Source: Pleionea sp052032335 (GTDB taxonomy: Bacteria > Pseudomonadota > Gammaproteobacteria > Enterobacterales > Kangiellaceae). Taken from it: a DNA stretch of 30,700 nucleotides. Positions within the stretch are counted from its first letter, which is position 1; each line of letters opens with the position of its first letter. The translations under genes and the position numbers were made by a program. Below are positions 15,523 through 24,434 of the stretch, piece after piece. The notes below the pieces were generated by a model. The model was not told where the DNA came from. It worked only from the letters and a program-made list of their open reading frames with translations, and ran no database searches. The DNA lies in the NCBI GenBank assembly GCA_052032335.1, contig JBPEWV010000100.1, positions 1-30,700 of the forward strand, in the 5' to 3' direction.

Positions 15523-17514
15523 ATGAAGTTAATACTGCTTTCATCGGCGATTTTGCTCTCGACCTATCAAACTTTCGCCCGACAATCCGATGATCTGCTA
15601 GAGATGTCGATTCAGGACTTGCTCAACGTCAAGGTGTCTATCAGCTCTCGAAATGAAACACCCGTATGGCAAAGCGCTTCTTCGGTTACGGTATTTCGTC
15701 AAGAAGACATAGAAAGACTGGGCCTGGTTTACTTGAGCGACGTTTTCCCAATGGTGCCCGGATTTTACAGCATGTTTGACAGTACCGAGGGCAATTTGTC
15801 GCACTTGGTCATGCGAGGCCATGCCCAAAATTACGCCAATACGTTATTGATTCTTTTAAATGGTCAAAGAATGAACGACGATTATACGGGCGGCATAAAC
15901 TTTTACAGCCGATATTTCAATATACAAAACGCCAGTCGAATCGAAATTATTCGCGGCCCTGGCTCGGCCATGTACGGGTCAAATGCCTATACTGGGGTTA
16001 TCAATATCATAACCGACGAACCACAACCATCTAAAGTACGCGTTAGTTACGGCAGTTTTCAACAAGCATCTGTCTCAGCCAGTATCACTCAGTTGCTTAA
16101 CGACTGGCAGCTAGCGACTTCTCTTCATCTCAACGAAGATAACGGCGAACGATATAGAGACGTATTTGATCGGTTTGGCCTGCAATCAACCACCAAAGAT
16201 CCCCGCAGTTCACAACAAGTGGATATCACGCTCAAGAATTTCGAAACTCGTTTTGGCCTTCATTACCTAAGCTCTCGTCGTGACGATTTTTACTTGTTCC
16301 GTCGTTTAAGAGACGGTGTTAATCAACTTGACCTCGAACAATGGATATTTTCTGCCGAACATAATTTAATAACCAACCAATCCTGGACGCTGGATTTATC
16401 GGTGGGACACAAAACCTCTTATCGCGACTCTCTCGGCGCACTGGAACCGCAGGGAGAGGAACCTTTCACCGAGGCCGACTTTCTTTTTGGCGTAACGGCG
16501 AAAAACGTATCCAATAATCTTGCGCTTGATGGCAAACGACTGCTTTCTAATAAGGTCAATTTAAACTTTGGTTTCTCGGCCATCGCCAGTAAAGAGGACT
16601 ACGCCTTCTTGAAAAGTAATTACGACATTTATGGTGACGAAAGCTATTTAGGACGCGTTGTTACTTTTCCTATCTCTACCGTATTGGATGTGACACGTCG
16701 GGTATACAGCGGTTATGTACAAACTGAATGGGATGCGTCTACCGCGACTACCGTAACCACGGGCTTACGTTATGACCGATACAATGACGTCGACAATGCA
16801 CTCAGTCCACGTTTTTCTCTGGTACATCGCACCGATCAACAGCGTGGATTCAAACTGATCTATGGTGAAGCCTATCGAGCACCTTCCCTTGGCGACTTGT
16901 ACGATGAAGAAAGCGGTTTAACGGTTGGCAATCGTACTTTAAAAGCCAATGAAATAGAATCATTCGAGTTGGTGTATTTTGCACACAATGACTCAAGTAA
17001 CCTTGTTGTCACCTACTTTCAAAATAGGCAAAAAAACCTGGTTTCCCAATTTAATGACGGTGAATTTTCCTATCTGGCCAATATTGCCAGCAATCGCGCC
17101 AAAGGTATCGAAATAGAATGGTTGTGGCTACCCACTGAACACTGGCAATCCAAATTTGCCATTACTCATTTGATTAAAAATGAATCTCGCATTTTACCCA
17201 ATGCGTCGTTAACTCCGTCAGAAGAGCTCAGCCCAGACGCTTACCTGAATTACGATCTTCAGTACACTTACGATCAATGGTCATTGAATCTTTCGGGGAC
17301 CTGGCGCACCAGTGTCGACAGCTTAATACAGGACGAATCGCTTTTTTTGATCAACTCAAACCTATCTTACAAAATCACAGACGCTTCATCGATTAAATTT
17401 CAGATTAAAAACCTGACCGACGAGCAATACTTCACTTCAACTTACTCGGCCGTCGGTTTTTTGACAGTAATGGACAGAGCATTAACCAATTACCGGCTCG
17501 CGGAAGAGCGTTAA
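15523..17514 (+). CDS. TonB-dependent outer-membrane receptor (663 aa)
   Basis: An outer-membrane active transporter with plug and 22-strand barrel, likely for an iron complex or other scarce nutrient. Residues 1-19 are a signal peptide. The N-terminal segment (DLLEMSIQDLLNVKVSISSR) is typical of a large group of these receptors, and no separate TonB box is obvious. The plug runs about 50-165, with SVTVFRQEDIERLGLVYLSD at 54-73, the DVFPMVPGF region, LILLNGQRMND near 108-119 and RIEIIRGPGSAMYGSNAYTG at 139-158. The barrel follows, with family motifs EAYRAPSLGDLYDEE and IKNLTDEQY near the end. The last residues are NYRLAEER rather than the usual terminal aromatic. The start lacks a clear Shine-Dalgarno but overlaps the stop of a tiny upstream ORF. 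No substrate gene is adjacent. Confidence 0.93.
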   Translation: MKLILLSSAILLSTYQTFARQSDDLLEMSIQDLLNVKVSISSRNETPVWQSASSVTVFRQEDIERLGLVYLSDVFPMVPGFYSMFDSTEGNLSHLVMRGHAQNYANTLLILLNGQRMNDDYTGGINFYSRYFNIQNASRIEIIRGPGSAMYGSNAYTGVINIITDEPQPSKVRVSYGSFQQASVSASITQLLNDWQLATSLHLNEDNGERYRDVFDRFGLQSTTKDPRSSQQVDITLKNFETRFGLHYLSSRRDDFYLFRRLRDGVNQLDLEQWIFSAEHNLITNQSWTLDLSVGHKTSYRDSLGALEPQGEEPFTEADFLFGVTAKNVSNNLALDGKRLLSNKVNLNFGFSAIASKEDYAFLKSNYDIYGDESYLGRVVTFPISTVLDVTRRVYSGYVQTEWDASTATTVTTGLRYDRYNDVDNALSPRFSLVHRTDQQRGFKLIYGEAYRAPSLGDLYDEESGLTVGNRTLKANEIESFELVYFAHNDSSNLVVTYFQNRQKNLVSQFNDGEFSYLANIASNRAKGIEIEWLWLPTEHWQSKFAITHLIKNESRILPNASLTPSEELSPDAYLNYDLQYTYDQWSLNLSGTWRTSVDSLIQDESLFLINSNLSYKITDASSIKFQIKNLTDEQYFTSTYSAVGFLTVMDRALTNYRLAEER

Positions 17515-17620
17515 AACTTGAATATTTGTGGCAGTTTTAATATTCATGCCAGGAGTTCACTTAGTCAGTATCTATCACCAAATGCCATTTCACGCAATTA
17601 AACCTCAGTCCACTTACGTT

Positions 17621-20296
17621 TTAACCTTGTTCTAGTTGTAAAACTTTGCCTTCTGCAATCTTTAAAGCTCGCTGCTGCAATCGACTGGCACGCAGATATA
17701 GCGGGCTTTTTATCCCATAATAGTTGCGATGAAACTCCAACACAGGTTGTAACAACGTCAATGCTGTTTGATGCGCTCCCTGTTCCAGAGCCTGTTCTGA
17801 CTCGAGTAGCGTGCGATACATACGGTTGAATTTATTCTCAGCCCCAAAGATTTTATTAAAATCAGCTAACATTGAGCGCGCCTGCACGGCCTGCCCATTT
17901 AACTTCAATATTTCAGCTTTAAAAAGATAAACCAGTGCCAACGACTTAGAACTTTTTCCCGTGTATTTCTGATACGCAACATAAGCTTTCTCGATGCGTT
18001 CTAAAGCGCTTACGTATTGCCCCATATCTTTAAACATTAAAGCCTGATATTTGTACACAATGCCAGGCAACAGTGAATCATTGCACCAATCGAGCCGCTC
18101 GCAAGCCAACAAAGCCTGCTCAAAATACTGTTCAGCCGTCGGGAAATCTCGAACTGCATGATACGCCTGCGCCAACTCTCTGTTTATTAACACCAGGCTC
18201 TCGTTGTTGCCAACCGTATTTATATTTTCAGCTATCGGATGGATTTCCAGCAACGCATCGATGGCGCGCTCAGGATATCCCGAACGCGTCAGTAACATGC
18301 CACGATTTAACTGAATGGTGATCAACCCCTGTTTATCGCCTTGTTTGTGCGAGCTTTTGAAATTTGTATAAGCCTCATCAGCGAGGCGCAGTGCCTCCGA
18401 AAATTGATAATTATCACCAAGCAACAACGACAGATTATTCAGCGGCACAAATATAGCCGCATCTGGATCAAGCCGTCGATGCATTGCGATTGATTGTTTT
18501 TGCCAGTCGATGGCTTTATCCAAATCACCCAGCTCAACCACCGCCTGTGCCAGATTATTGTATGAGTCGGCAATCGACTCATGATCACCCAGATAATGTT
18601 TTCTTCTGATTTGTAGCGCTTTTTGCAACAACTCTATCGCTTTATCAGTTTGATTGGACTTTCGATAGCTGTCACCCAGTTGATGCATCACTTGTGCTTT
18701 TTGTAATGAATCTGTTTCGTCCAACACTTCATAAATCGCCAAAGAACGGTTTAGCGCTTGTTTCGATCGTTCCAGTTCAAACAAACCCATATAGGCTAAC
18801 CCCATGTTTTGCAGTAATTTTGCTTTGGACAGAGAATCGACTGGCATGGCCTGGTCAATTCGCTCAAACCCCTGATTTAAAACAGTGATCGCCTTAGTAT
18901 TTGGGCCGCCTGTTTCCCTTGGGTTGGCGGTCGTAAACATTGAAATTAGAAAGTCCGTTGTTACTTGAAGACTTTCGGCTTTTTCTTTAGCCGCTTGCTC
19001 GGCAACGAACGCCCGATCTCTTTGGGTTTGTAATTGACTGGTATAGAACGTCAGTAAGCCAGAAATTATTGCAATGGTAACGGATGCAGCAATTACGACG
19101 GCCTGGTTTCTTTGATAAAACCGGGAAAGCCGGTAAGCCAACGAATCACGCCTTGCACTAATCGGTCTTTGCTTAAGATATTGGTTAAGGTCAGTCGCCA
19201 GAGCATTAACGGTTGCGTAGCGTCGGCTCGGCTCTTTGCGTAACGCGTATAAAATAATGTTATCCAAATCGCCTTTTAAACTGCGTGCCAGTTGTTTTGG
19301 TGACAGACCGCGTAATCGGGCGATGTTCGGATCCTCGTGACTTGAAACTCGACTACTAGGTCGAACAATTGTGGACTGACAAATTGAGGCTTCCAACTCT
19401 TGCGGACGGTTACGGTTAATGCTTAAGGGAAATTCACCACTCAACAGTCGGTACATTAGCACGCCAACTCCGTAAACATCCGTCGCCGTCGAAACCGGAT
19501 CACCACGCACTTGCTCCGGACTGGCGTATTCGGGCGTCAACAAACGCATGGCGGTAAGCGTCTTTGCAAGTGACTCACCTTCAAGCGAATAAATATCACT
19601 GTCGTCGAGAATTTTAGCAATGCCAAAGTCGAGCAGTTTGACTTCGCCCTGCGCGTCTACGAGAATATTGCTGGCCTTTATATCACGGTGAACGATCAGA
19701 TTTTGATGTGCGTATTGCAAAGCTTCACACACCTTCAAGACTAATAACAGTCGTTGCTTAATGGTTAATTGATGTTGATCGGCGTATTCATCGATAGCCA
19801 AACCGTCGACAAACTCCATCACCAGATAGGGAACGCCTTGTTGCGTCGTACCGCCATCAAGAAGTTGCGCAATATTAGGATGATTCAACTTTGCCAGAAT
19901 TTGACGTTCAGCAAGAAATCGTTGTCGCGCCTGAGAGGAAAACAGTCCGCTGGTTAAAAATTTTATGGCGACTTTCTGTTGGTAAACCTTATCGACTCGA
20001 TGCGCCAGGTAAACACTGCCCATACCGCCAGAGGCAATTTCTCGATCAACCAGATAGCGATCAACTGTTTGCCCTTGCCAAGTGTGCGAACAGATATCCA
20101 CTTCACATGCTTGTTGCTGAACCGCTTGTTGTGCATGATCAACTTCGATATCAGCTCGCAACATCGAGATCACTTCGGCCTTTATGCTTTCGTCAAATAA
20201 CTTGGCCGAGTCAACAAAAGCTTCGCGTTGCGACTCAGGTAACTCGCATGCTTGAATAAACAGCTCTTCTATCTGCTTGAATCGTTCTGAATCCAT
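17621..20296 (-). CDS. Transmembrane Ser/Thr protein kinase with TPR region (891 aa)
   Basis: A Hanks-type kinase. Start is set at ATG 20296, which has AGGA seven bases upstream and begins the usual MDSERFKQIEELF helix; a TTG at 20347 has no ribosome site. The kinase domain spans about 81-385: glycine loop ASGGMGSVY (88-96), Lys112 in AIKFL, catalytic HRDIKASN (203-210), DFG at 223-225, and TPEYASPEQ (254-262). All catalytic residues are present, so it should be active. One membrane helix at about 399-418 is followed by a coiled coil and a long helical region (about 440-870) with repeated TPR pairs, including SYNNLAQAVVELGDLDKAIDW. The kinase faces the cytoplasm and the TPR part probably the periplasm. 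It follows the ECF sigma gene, a pairing known from ECF43 sigma/kinase systems such as Xanthomonas EcfK/PknS. Confidence 0.95.
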   Translation of the reverse strand: MDSERFKQIEELFIQACELPESQREAFVDSAKLFDESIKAEVISMLRADIEVDHAQQAVQQQACEVDICSHTWQGQTVDRYLVDREIASGGMGSVYLAHRVDKVYQQKVAIKFLTSGLFSSQARQRFLAERQILAKLNHPNIAQLLDGGTTQQGVPYLVMEFVDGLAIDEYADQHQLTIKQRLLLVLKVCEALQYAHQNLIVHRDIKASNILVDAQGEVKLLDFGIAKILDDSDIYSLEGESLAKTLTAMRLLTPEYASPEQVRGDPVSTATDVYGVGVLMYRLLSGEFPLSINRNRPQELEASICQSTIVRPSSRVSSHEDPNIARLRGLSPKQLARSLKGDLDNIILYALRKEPSRRYATVNALATDLNQYLKQRPISARRDSLAYRLSRFYQRNQAVVIAASVTIAIISGLLTFYTSQLQTQRDRAFVAEQAAKEKAESLQVTTDFLISMFTTANPRETGGPNTKAITVLNQGFERIDQAMPVDSLSKAKLLQNMGLAYMGLFELERSKQALNRSLAIYEVLDETDSLQKAQVMHQLGDSYRKSNQTDKAIELLQKALQIRRKHYLGDHESIADSYNNLAQAVVELGDLDKAIDWQKQSIAMHRRLDPDAAIFVPLNNLSLLLGDNYQFSEALRLADEAYTNFKSSHKQGDKQGLITIQLNRGMLLTRSGYPERAIDALLEIHPIAENINTVGNNESLVLINRELAQAYHAVRDFPTAEQYFEQALLACERLDWCNDSLLPGIVYKYQALMFKDMGQYVSALERIEKAYVAYQKYTGKSSKSLALVYLFKAEILKLNGQAVQARSMLADFNKIFGAENKFNRMYRTLLESEQALEQGAHQTALTLLQPVLEFHRNYYGIKSPLYLRASRLQQRALKIAEGKVLQLEQG

Positions 20297-20411
20297 GCTT
20301 CGTTCCTGATTGGTTGGAAACTCTTTTGTTTCTTCCTTCAACATCAAATTGCTTAACTGAATAAAAGCTTTTCAGAATACTCATGAAAGCATTAGCGGAT
20401 GGCGCATTAGT

Positions 20412-20999
20412 TTATCGCTCTGTCTCAATTTGGTTTTTAAGTAAAGCATTATTCAACCAAGCTTTAGCGACTCGTAGATCGCGTTCGACCGTTGCTTGCG
20501 AAATACTCAAATGCTGTGCAATTTCTTCGTGGGTCAACCCGGCAAAATACACCAGCTCAAGAACCTGACTTTTTCGCTCATCGAATTGCGTCAGCTGTTC
20601 AAGTAACTGATCGAGGTAAATTAGATCAATAGCTGGCTGCTCAAAGCTCGGAGTATTATCTGTTAGTGAAGTATGACGAAACGAGCCACCACGTTTATCG
20701 CTAACTTTGGCTCTTGCATGATCGACCAGTAAGCGGCGAATAATTCGCGCAGAAATAGCAAAAAAATGAGTGCGACCTCTCCAGTCAAGCTGTAAATGAC
20801 AAAGTTTTTCGTAAGCTTGATTAACCAATGCCGTCGGCTGTAATGTATGACCTCTGTTTTCCTTTACAAAAGCATTGCGCGCAATATTTTTAAGCTCATC
20901 ATACACCAGTGGCATCAATTGATTCAGTGCATCCGGATTTCCCGCTCCATACTCGTGAAGCAGTTGGCTGATATCGGCTTGTCTGTGACTCAGGCGCAT
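20412..20999 (-). CDS. ECF-type RNA polymerase sigma factor (TIGR02999-like)
   Basis: A 195-aa sigma-70-family factor with region 2 at about 24-97 and region 4 at about 130-185. Sequence landmarks of the TIGR02999 group are LLHEYGAGNPDALNQLMPLV (13-32), GHTLQPTALVNQAYEKL (50-66), WRGRTHFFAISARIIRRLLV (73-92) and DHARAKVSDKRGG. The region 4 helix-turn-helix reads LTHEEIAQHLSISQATVERD (155-174). There is no anti-sigma gene beside it. Instead the kinase gene follows on the same strand after 115 bases, so activation by phosphorylation is likely. Strong ribosome site GGGAGGGAG five bases before ATG 20999. Targets are unknown; the divergent secreted-protein gene is one candidate. Confidence 0.94.
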   Translation of the reverse strand: MRLSHRQADISQLLHEYGAGNPDALNQLMPLVYDELKNIARNAFVKENRGHTLQPTALVNQAYEKLCHLQLDWRGRTHFFAISARIIRRLLVDHARAKVSDKRGGSFRHTSLTDNTPSFEQPAIDLIYLDQLLEQLTQFDERKSQVLELVYFAGLTHEEIAQHLSISQATVERDLRVAKAWLNNALLKNQIETER

Positions 21000-21209
21000 C
21001 TGGACTCCCTCCCTTTCTCATAAATTATATCCAAACAGAAGGATCATCCCAAGTAAGCAGAAGCTGATTCATGCCAAAAAATACGACATATCGAAAGCTT
21101 TATCTCACTTAATAATATTTTTAAAATTATTCTAAAAGCATGAGGGGTTTTTAACTCTCATTACGCTTAACACAATAACAGCCCAACAACTCACCATGAG
21201 GAAGCCGTT

Positions 21210-22223
21210 ATGAAAGCCATTAAACCTAGTTCCACCCTCTTCTCTGCCACTCTTGCTGTCGCATTCACACTGAGTACCACTCCTACCGAAGCCGCCAGCA
21301 TCAACGACGTCTATAACATGCTTAAGCAAACACGGACCTACACCCTCGATGCGCGATCGCAGGCGACGTACAGTGCGCGTTACGCATTACAATCAAGAAA
21401 TACCATCACCGAAATTCGAGATGCCCTTGAACCTCGGGTTTACAATCGCTTGGACCATCTCCAGCAGCAACTGGATAAACTTCCCGATCCACAAGTCGTT
21501 TTAGGCAATGGAAAAGCCTGGGTCGACGATGGCCTGACGCAAATCAGCTCCAACCTTGCCATGGTTCAGCAAGACTTTAATCAGTTTAAGGGAGACGATT
21601 GCGGCAGTGGCACACAATGCGACAACCTAAGACAACGCCTGATCGGAATTTACTCAGGCTTAAATAGCATTCGTTATAAACTGCCACAGTACGACATGCT
21701 CCCCACACCGGACCAATTTGGTATCGACCCCAAAAAGCGCGCCATCGAAAACATGCCTCCTGTTATGTTATTTGGCCTGCATTCACTCACCGGTGATTTA
21801 GAAACATTGGACAAAGCCGAACAACTCTCGAACTGGGTTGAAGGTTTGCGATTTTACGCCTTAGATCCGGTCCAGGAAGATGAGTTTTATCAGTTGGATC
21901 GAAATGAATGTGAAGTACTTGAAGCGTCAATAAAATCGGATAATACACATTTTAGTAACATTGCCGATACCACTGGCAAAATCGAGTTGGTCAGTCAATT
22001 AATGAAAGAAATTCTGCCCAAAGACATCGTCATCAATGCGTGGGTGGGTACCAGTATTCCCAATCCATCGTTGCCTGCCGCGGTGTATATTAACCAAATT
22101 TCGTCCGACTTTAATCAGCTATTAGAAAAAGAAGTCACAGCAAGGCGTACTCAGGTTAAAGCCTGTCGTACTCAACTGTATCGTCAAGACGTTAAAACTG
22201 CACTGGGTATTCATCAGCATTAA
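21210..22223 (+). CDS. Secreted helical protein of unknown function (337 aa)
   Basis: An exported protein. Residues 1-29 are a signal peptide ending TEAAS, cleaved near 29. The mature protein is mainly helical: a long charged region at about 30-120 with regularly spaced leucines and DLRQ-type heptads (NDVYNMLKQTRTYTLDARSQ, then VYNRLDHLQQQLDKL), a short cysteine pair in CGSGTQC (about 131-137), a central part with FGIDPKKRAIENMPPV, and a C-terminal helix with KACRTQLYRQDV. I recognise no family. Start ATG at 21210 has GAGGAAG nearby. It is divergent from the ECF sigma factor and followed by a strong terminator, so it is a single-gene unit possibly controlled by that factor. Confidence 0.75.
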   Translation: MKAIKPSSTLFSATLAVAFTLSTTPTEAASINDVYNMLKQTRTYTLDARSQATYSARYALQSRNTITEIRDALEPRVYNRLDHLQQQLDKLPDPQVVLGNGKAWVDDGLTQISSNLAMVQQDFNQFKGDDCGSGTQCDNLRQRLIGIYSGLNSIRYKLPQYDMLPTPDQFGIDPKKRAIENMPPVMLFGLHSLTGDLETLDKAEQLSNWVEGLRFYALDPVQEDEFYQLDRNECEVLEASIKSDNTHFSNIADTTGKIELVSQLMKEILPKDIVINAWVGTSIPNPSLPAAVYINQISSDFNQLLEKEVTARRTQVKACRTQLYRQDVKTALGIHQH

Positions 22224-22240
22224 ACCGGTGAAGAATTAGG

Positions 22241-22271
22241 AAAAGTGGCAAATGCTTGCCACTTTTCTTTT
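22241..22271 (+). terminator. Rho-independent terminator, probably bidirectional
   Basis: aaaagtggcaa (22241-22251) and ttgccactttt (22256-22266) form a perfect 11-base stem with a four-base loop, then CTTTT. It starts 17 bases after the stop of the secreted protein. Read from the other strand it also ends in T4, so it can serve the convergent gene ending at 22296. Confidence 0.88.
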
Positions 22272-22295
22272 AGCGATTAAACAATCGACAATGAC

Positions 22296-23063
22296 TTACT
22301 GATACAGATGCTCTTCAATATGCGGCGTAAATAGATGATCGCCAGGCTTCCAAAAATTCATTGCACGATAGGTTGACTCTTCCAGTACTTTTAACTGTTT
22401 TCCATCACTCCCTTTACCGCCCAGCTTGTAATAAATTTCTTCAGCTTTATCAAGATAGGTTTGAATTTCAGTGGGTGGAATTTTCATTTTTTGCAGTTGG
22501 CTGCCATAAACTAATAAAAAAGTATTCAAAGAGATTCTCGACACATCGACACTGCCCTTGGACGCGTACACAGCCATACAGTTTTCGATATGTTTGGTAA
22601 TGCCTGACGCTTCAATTTGCCGCGACCAGCCACAAATATCGTAACGAACAATCGCAAAACTTTGTACATCAATGTAGTAAGATTCAAACTGTTGCTCAAT
22701 GGCTGGCGCTTTGCCAAGAATGGCGTCGATCGCAGTAGTCACTAAGCTAGCAATACCGTTAACGATGTCATCGGTCCCTCCATTAATAAATCCTTTGACT
22801 GCAGTTGCCACTTCTGTGGGAATTTTAGAGTTGTCTTTTTTAACATAAGCGCGGTATTCTTTATGCACGCCAATGAGCTCGGTAATAGGTACGGTTCTGT
22901 TCTCTTCGTTTCCGGCGGTTCTAATGCTCTCTTTCACCTTATTTTCAAAATCACTTGCTTTATTCTCACACAATTCTGAAAGTAGATTTAGAGTTAGCGT
23001 AATTTCTTTTTTTCGATCCGGAGTGGGATCAAGAGCATTGATCGCATCTTTGAGTAGTGCCAT
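22296..23063 (-). CDS. Hypothetical cytosolic protein (255 aa)
   Basis: No signal peptide or membrane segment is convincing. The start is ATG 23063, with AAGGA eight bases upstream; the in-frame GTG at 23084 has no such site. Residues 1-75 are helical and charged (DPTPDRKKEITLTLNLLSEL). Residues 85-118 form a Gly/Ala-rich, mildly hydrophobic stretch (VKGFINGGTDDIVNGIASL). From about 125 comes the most distinctive part: ESYYIDVQSFAIVRYDICGW, IENCMAVYASKGSVDVSRIS and NTFLLVYGSQL, suggesting an alpha-beta or helical domain that may be conserved. I cannot name a family. It is convergent with the secreted 337-aa protein and shares its terminator. Function unknown. Confidence 0.7.
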   Translation of the reverse strand: MALLKDAINALDPTPDRKKEITLTLNLLSELCENKASDFENKVKESIRTAGNEENRTVPITELIGVHKEYRAYVKKDNSKIPTEVATAVKGFINGGTDDIVNGIASLVTTAIDAILGKAPAIEQQFESYYIDVQSFAIVRYDICGWSRQIEASGITKHIENCMAVYASKGSVDVSRISLNTFLLVYGSQLQKMKIPPTEIQTYLDKAEEIYYKLGGKGSDGKQLKVLEESTYRAMNFWKPGDHLFTPHIEEHLYQ

Positions 23064-23246
23064 GACGGTTTTCCTTTTAGTCACAGTTGAGGAGTGTTTG
23101 AGTATTACGCAAATCTACAATTCAACAATGCCTAAAATGAGATTCATATTACGATGAGATGGCGTGTTTTGACTGAGCCATTGCGATGCTTCTGAATCGT
23201 ATGACTAAAGTTATTACTGGGTTAGTAACGATATTTCAAACTCAGC

Positions 23247-23807
23247 TTAATTGAAACTTATGGAATGGACGTTCAGCTTGAACTGCCCCTCAGTTTTATC
23301 CGCAATCATTAAGCCAATTTGTTGCACATTATTAAACGAAAAGGTTGGCGCACTGGAAACTAAACGCCCCCGAAAGGTTGCCCGAAACTGTTCTGCAGCA
23401 AACGTAAGGCATTGAGGTGTCGAACGTTCAGTTAAAACTTTGTCAGTTTCAGAAGTGTCGGTTTTGAAGTCCACCGAGTAGGCAATGCCATCGAAACCCC
23501 GATTCGTACGAAAGCGTAACTTGTAGGTGCGACCGTCGCCCTCGAAACAAATCGTGACCTGCCTGAGCTCCGACTGCGATGTTAAATCCAACAGCGTTCT
23601 GGCGGATGCGAAACCGCCATTATTGTCTAACGACAAATTACCCGAGAACAACAGGTAGTTCTGTTTCGATACAATTTGGCTGGTCGACACACCGCCCATC
23701 ACCGAGTCGTTGACGATCCACCAGTCCAACGCATGGGGTGGTTCGGTTGCAATATGATTTGTATAAATCATAAACGCGGCTAAAGCAAATACTGAGATTG
23801 AGTTCAT
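23247..23807 (-). CDS. CIA30-family protein (exported)
   Basis: A 186-aa beta-rich protein related to complex I intermediate-associated protein 30 (CIA30), a galactose-binding-like jelly-roll fold. The family signature is clear near the N-terminus: WWIVNDSVMGGVSTSQ, then LLFSGNLSLDNNGGFASAR. Later strands include YKLRFRTNRGFDGIAYSVDF and a C-terminal IGLMIADKTEGQFKLNVHSI. The start is set at ATG 23807, which begins a signal-peptide-like stretch (MNSISVFALAAFMIYTN); neither this nor the TTG at 23843 has a good ribosome site. In mitochondria CIA30 assists complex I assembly; bacterial members are common outside that context and their role is unclear. No respiratory genes are nearby. Confidence 0.85.
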   Translation of the reverse strand: MNSISVFALAAFMIYTNHIATEPPHALDWWIVNDSVMGGVSTSQIVSKQNYLLFSGNLSLDNNGGFASARTLLDLTSQSELRQVTICFEGDGRTYKLRFRTNRGFDGIAYSVDFKTDTSETDKVLTERSTPQCLTFAAEQFRATFRGRLVSSAPTFSFNNVQQIGLMIADKTEGQFKLNVHSISFN

Positions 23808-23947
23808 AAAGGTGCTTACGCTATCGAAGTCAGAATGGAGCAACTTATTCGTTAATTCAGGCCGTAAACAAGCCGTTTCCTGGTAAGCACTGTTAAAGTA
23901 TCAATGCAGTCAGAATTCGTAAATCACCTCAATACTAAATCCGATTC

Positions 23948-24328
23948 TCAGTCATCATATATCCTGTAATTCGCATTTCCGCCTTCAGTCGACTGGAATT
24001 GGCCCTTTCGACCCACCCACTCGGTCAAAGGTTGTGCGTCAACAATATGAAATTCGCTGCTAGCTTTACCTGCGGTAAACTGACCGTCGTGTTTCAATAC
24101 CATTGAGCATTGTTGGCCATTCAACATGCCGGTAATGCGTTCAAAACCATTAAACTCGGCATCGCCGTTTGGGGTATAGAACAATCGATAGTCGATTTCG
24201 CTGCTTCCTTCGAGATCACCAGAATATTGTTGACGAACAATGACATTGGCAACTTTACCGGCGCCTTCCAACGTATGTTCGACTGACTCCTTCCAATCAA
24301 GGATTTTAAAACTCCCGCTAATTGGCAT
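23948..24328 (-). CDS. DUF3224 family protein (126 aa)
   Basis: A small beta-barrel-like cytosolic protein matching DUF3224: GSFKILDWKESVEHTLEG at the start, QQYSGDLEGSSEIDYRLFY, FERITGMLNGQQCSMVL, HDGQF, and a final KGQFQSTEGGNANYRI. DUF3224 proteins are of unknown function with a fold thought to resemble allene oxide cyclase-like barrels. The start is set at ATG 24328 because AGAGG lies seven bases upstream, while the first Met at 24334 directly abuts that site. It is divergent from the AraC-type gene and is the likely target of that regulator. Confidence 0.88.
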   Translation of the reverse strand: MPISGSFKILDWKESVEHTLEGAGKVANVIVRQQYSGDLEGSSEIDYRLFYTPNGDAEFNGFERITGMLNGQQCSMVLKHDGQFTAGKASSEFHIVDAQPLTEWVGRKGQFQSTEGGNANYRIYDD

Positions 24329-24434
24329 AAACATTCCTCTAGATTATTGTAAACAGATTAAACGCAAGGTTATCATTGTCCAAACGCTGAGTATTGTAAA
24401 AACGCGTCACTCCGATAACTATTGAGATAACCAG
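24329..24434. promoter_or_regulatory. Divergent control region with AraC-style direct repeats
   Basis: The gap between the DUF3224 and AraC-type genes holds two direct copies of ATTGTnnAAACGC, at 24375-24387 and 24393-24405, offset by 18 bases. A third, looser arrangement has ATTGT at 24346 and AAACGC at 24360-24365. Directly repeated sites with this kind of spacing are usual for AraC-family dimers or tandem monomers. They lie upstream of the DUF3224 start, which fits activation of that gene. Confidence 0.5.
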
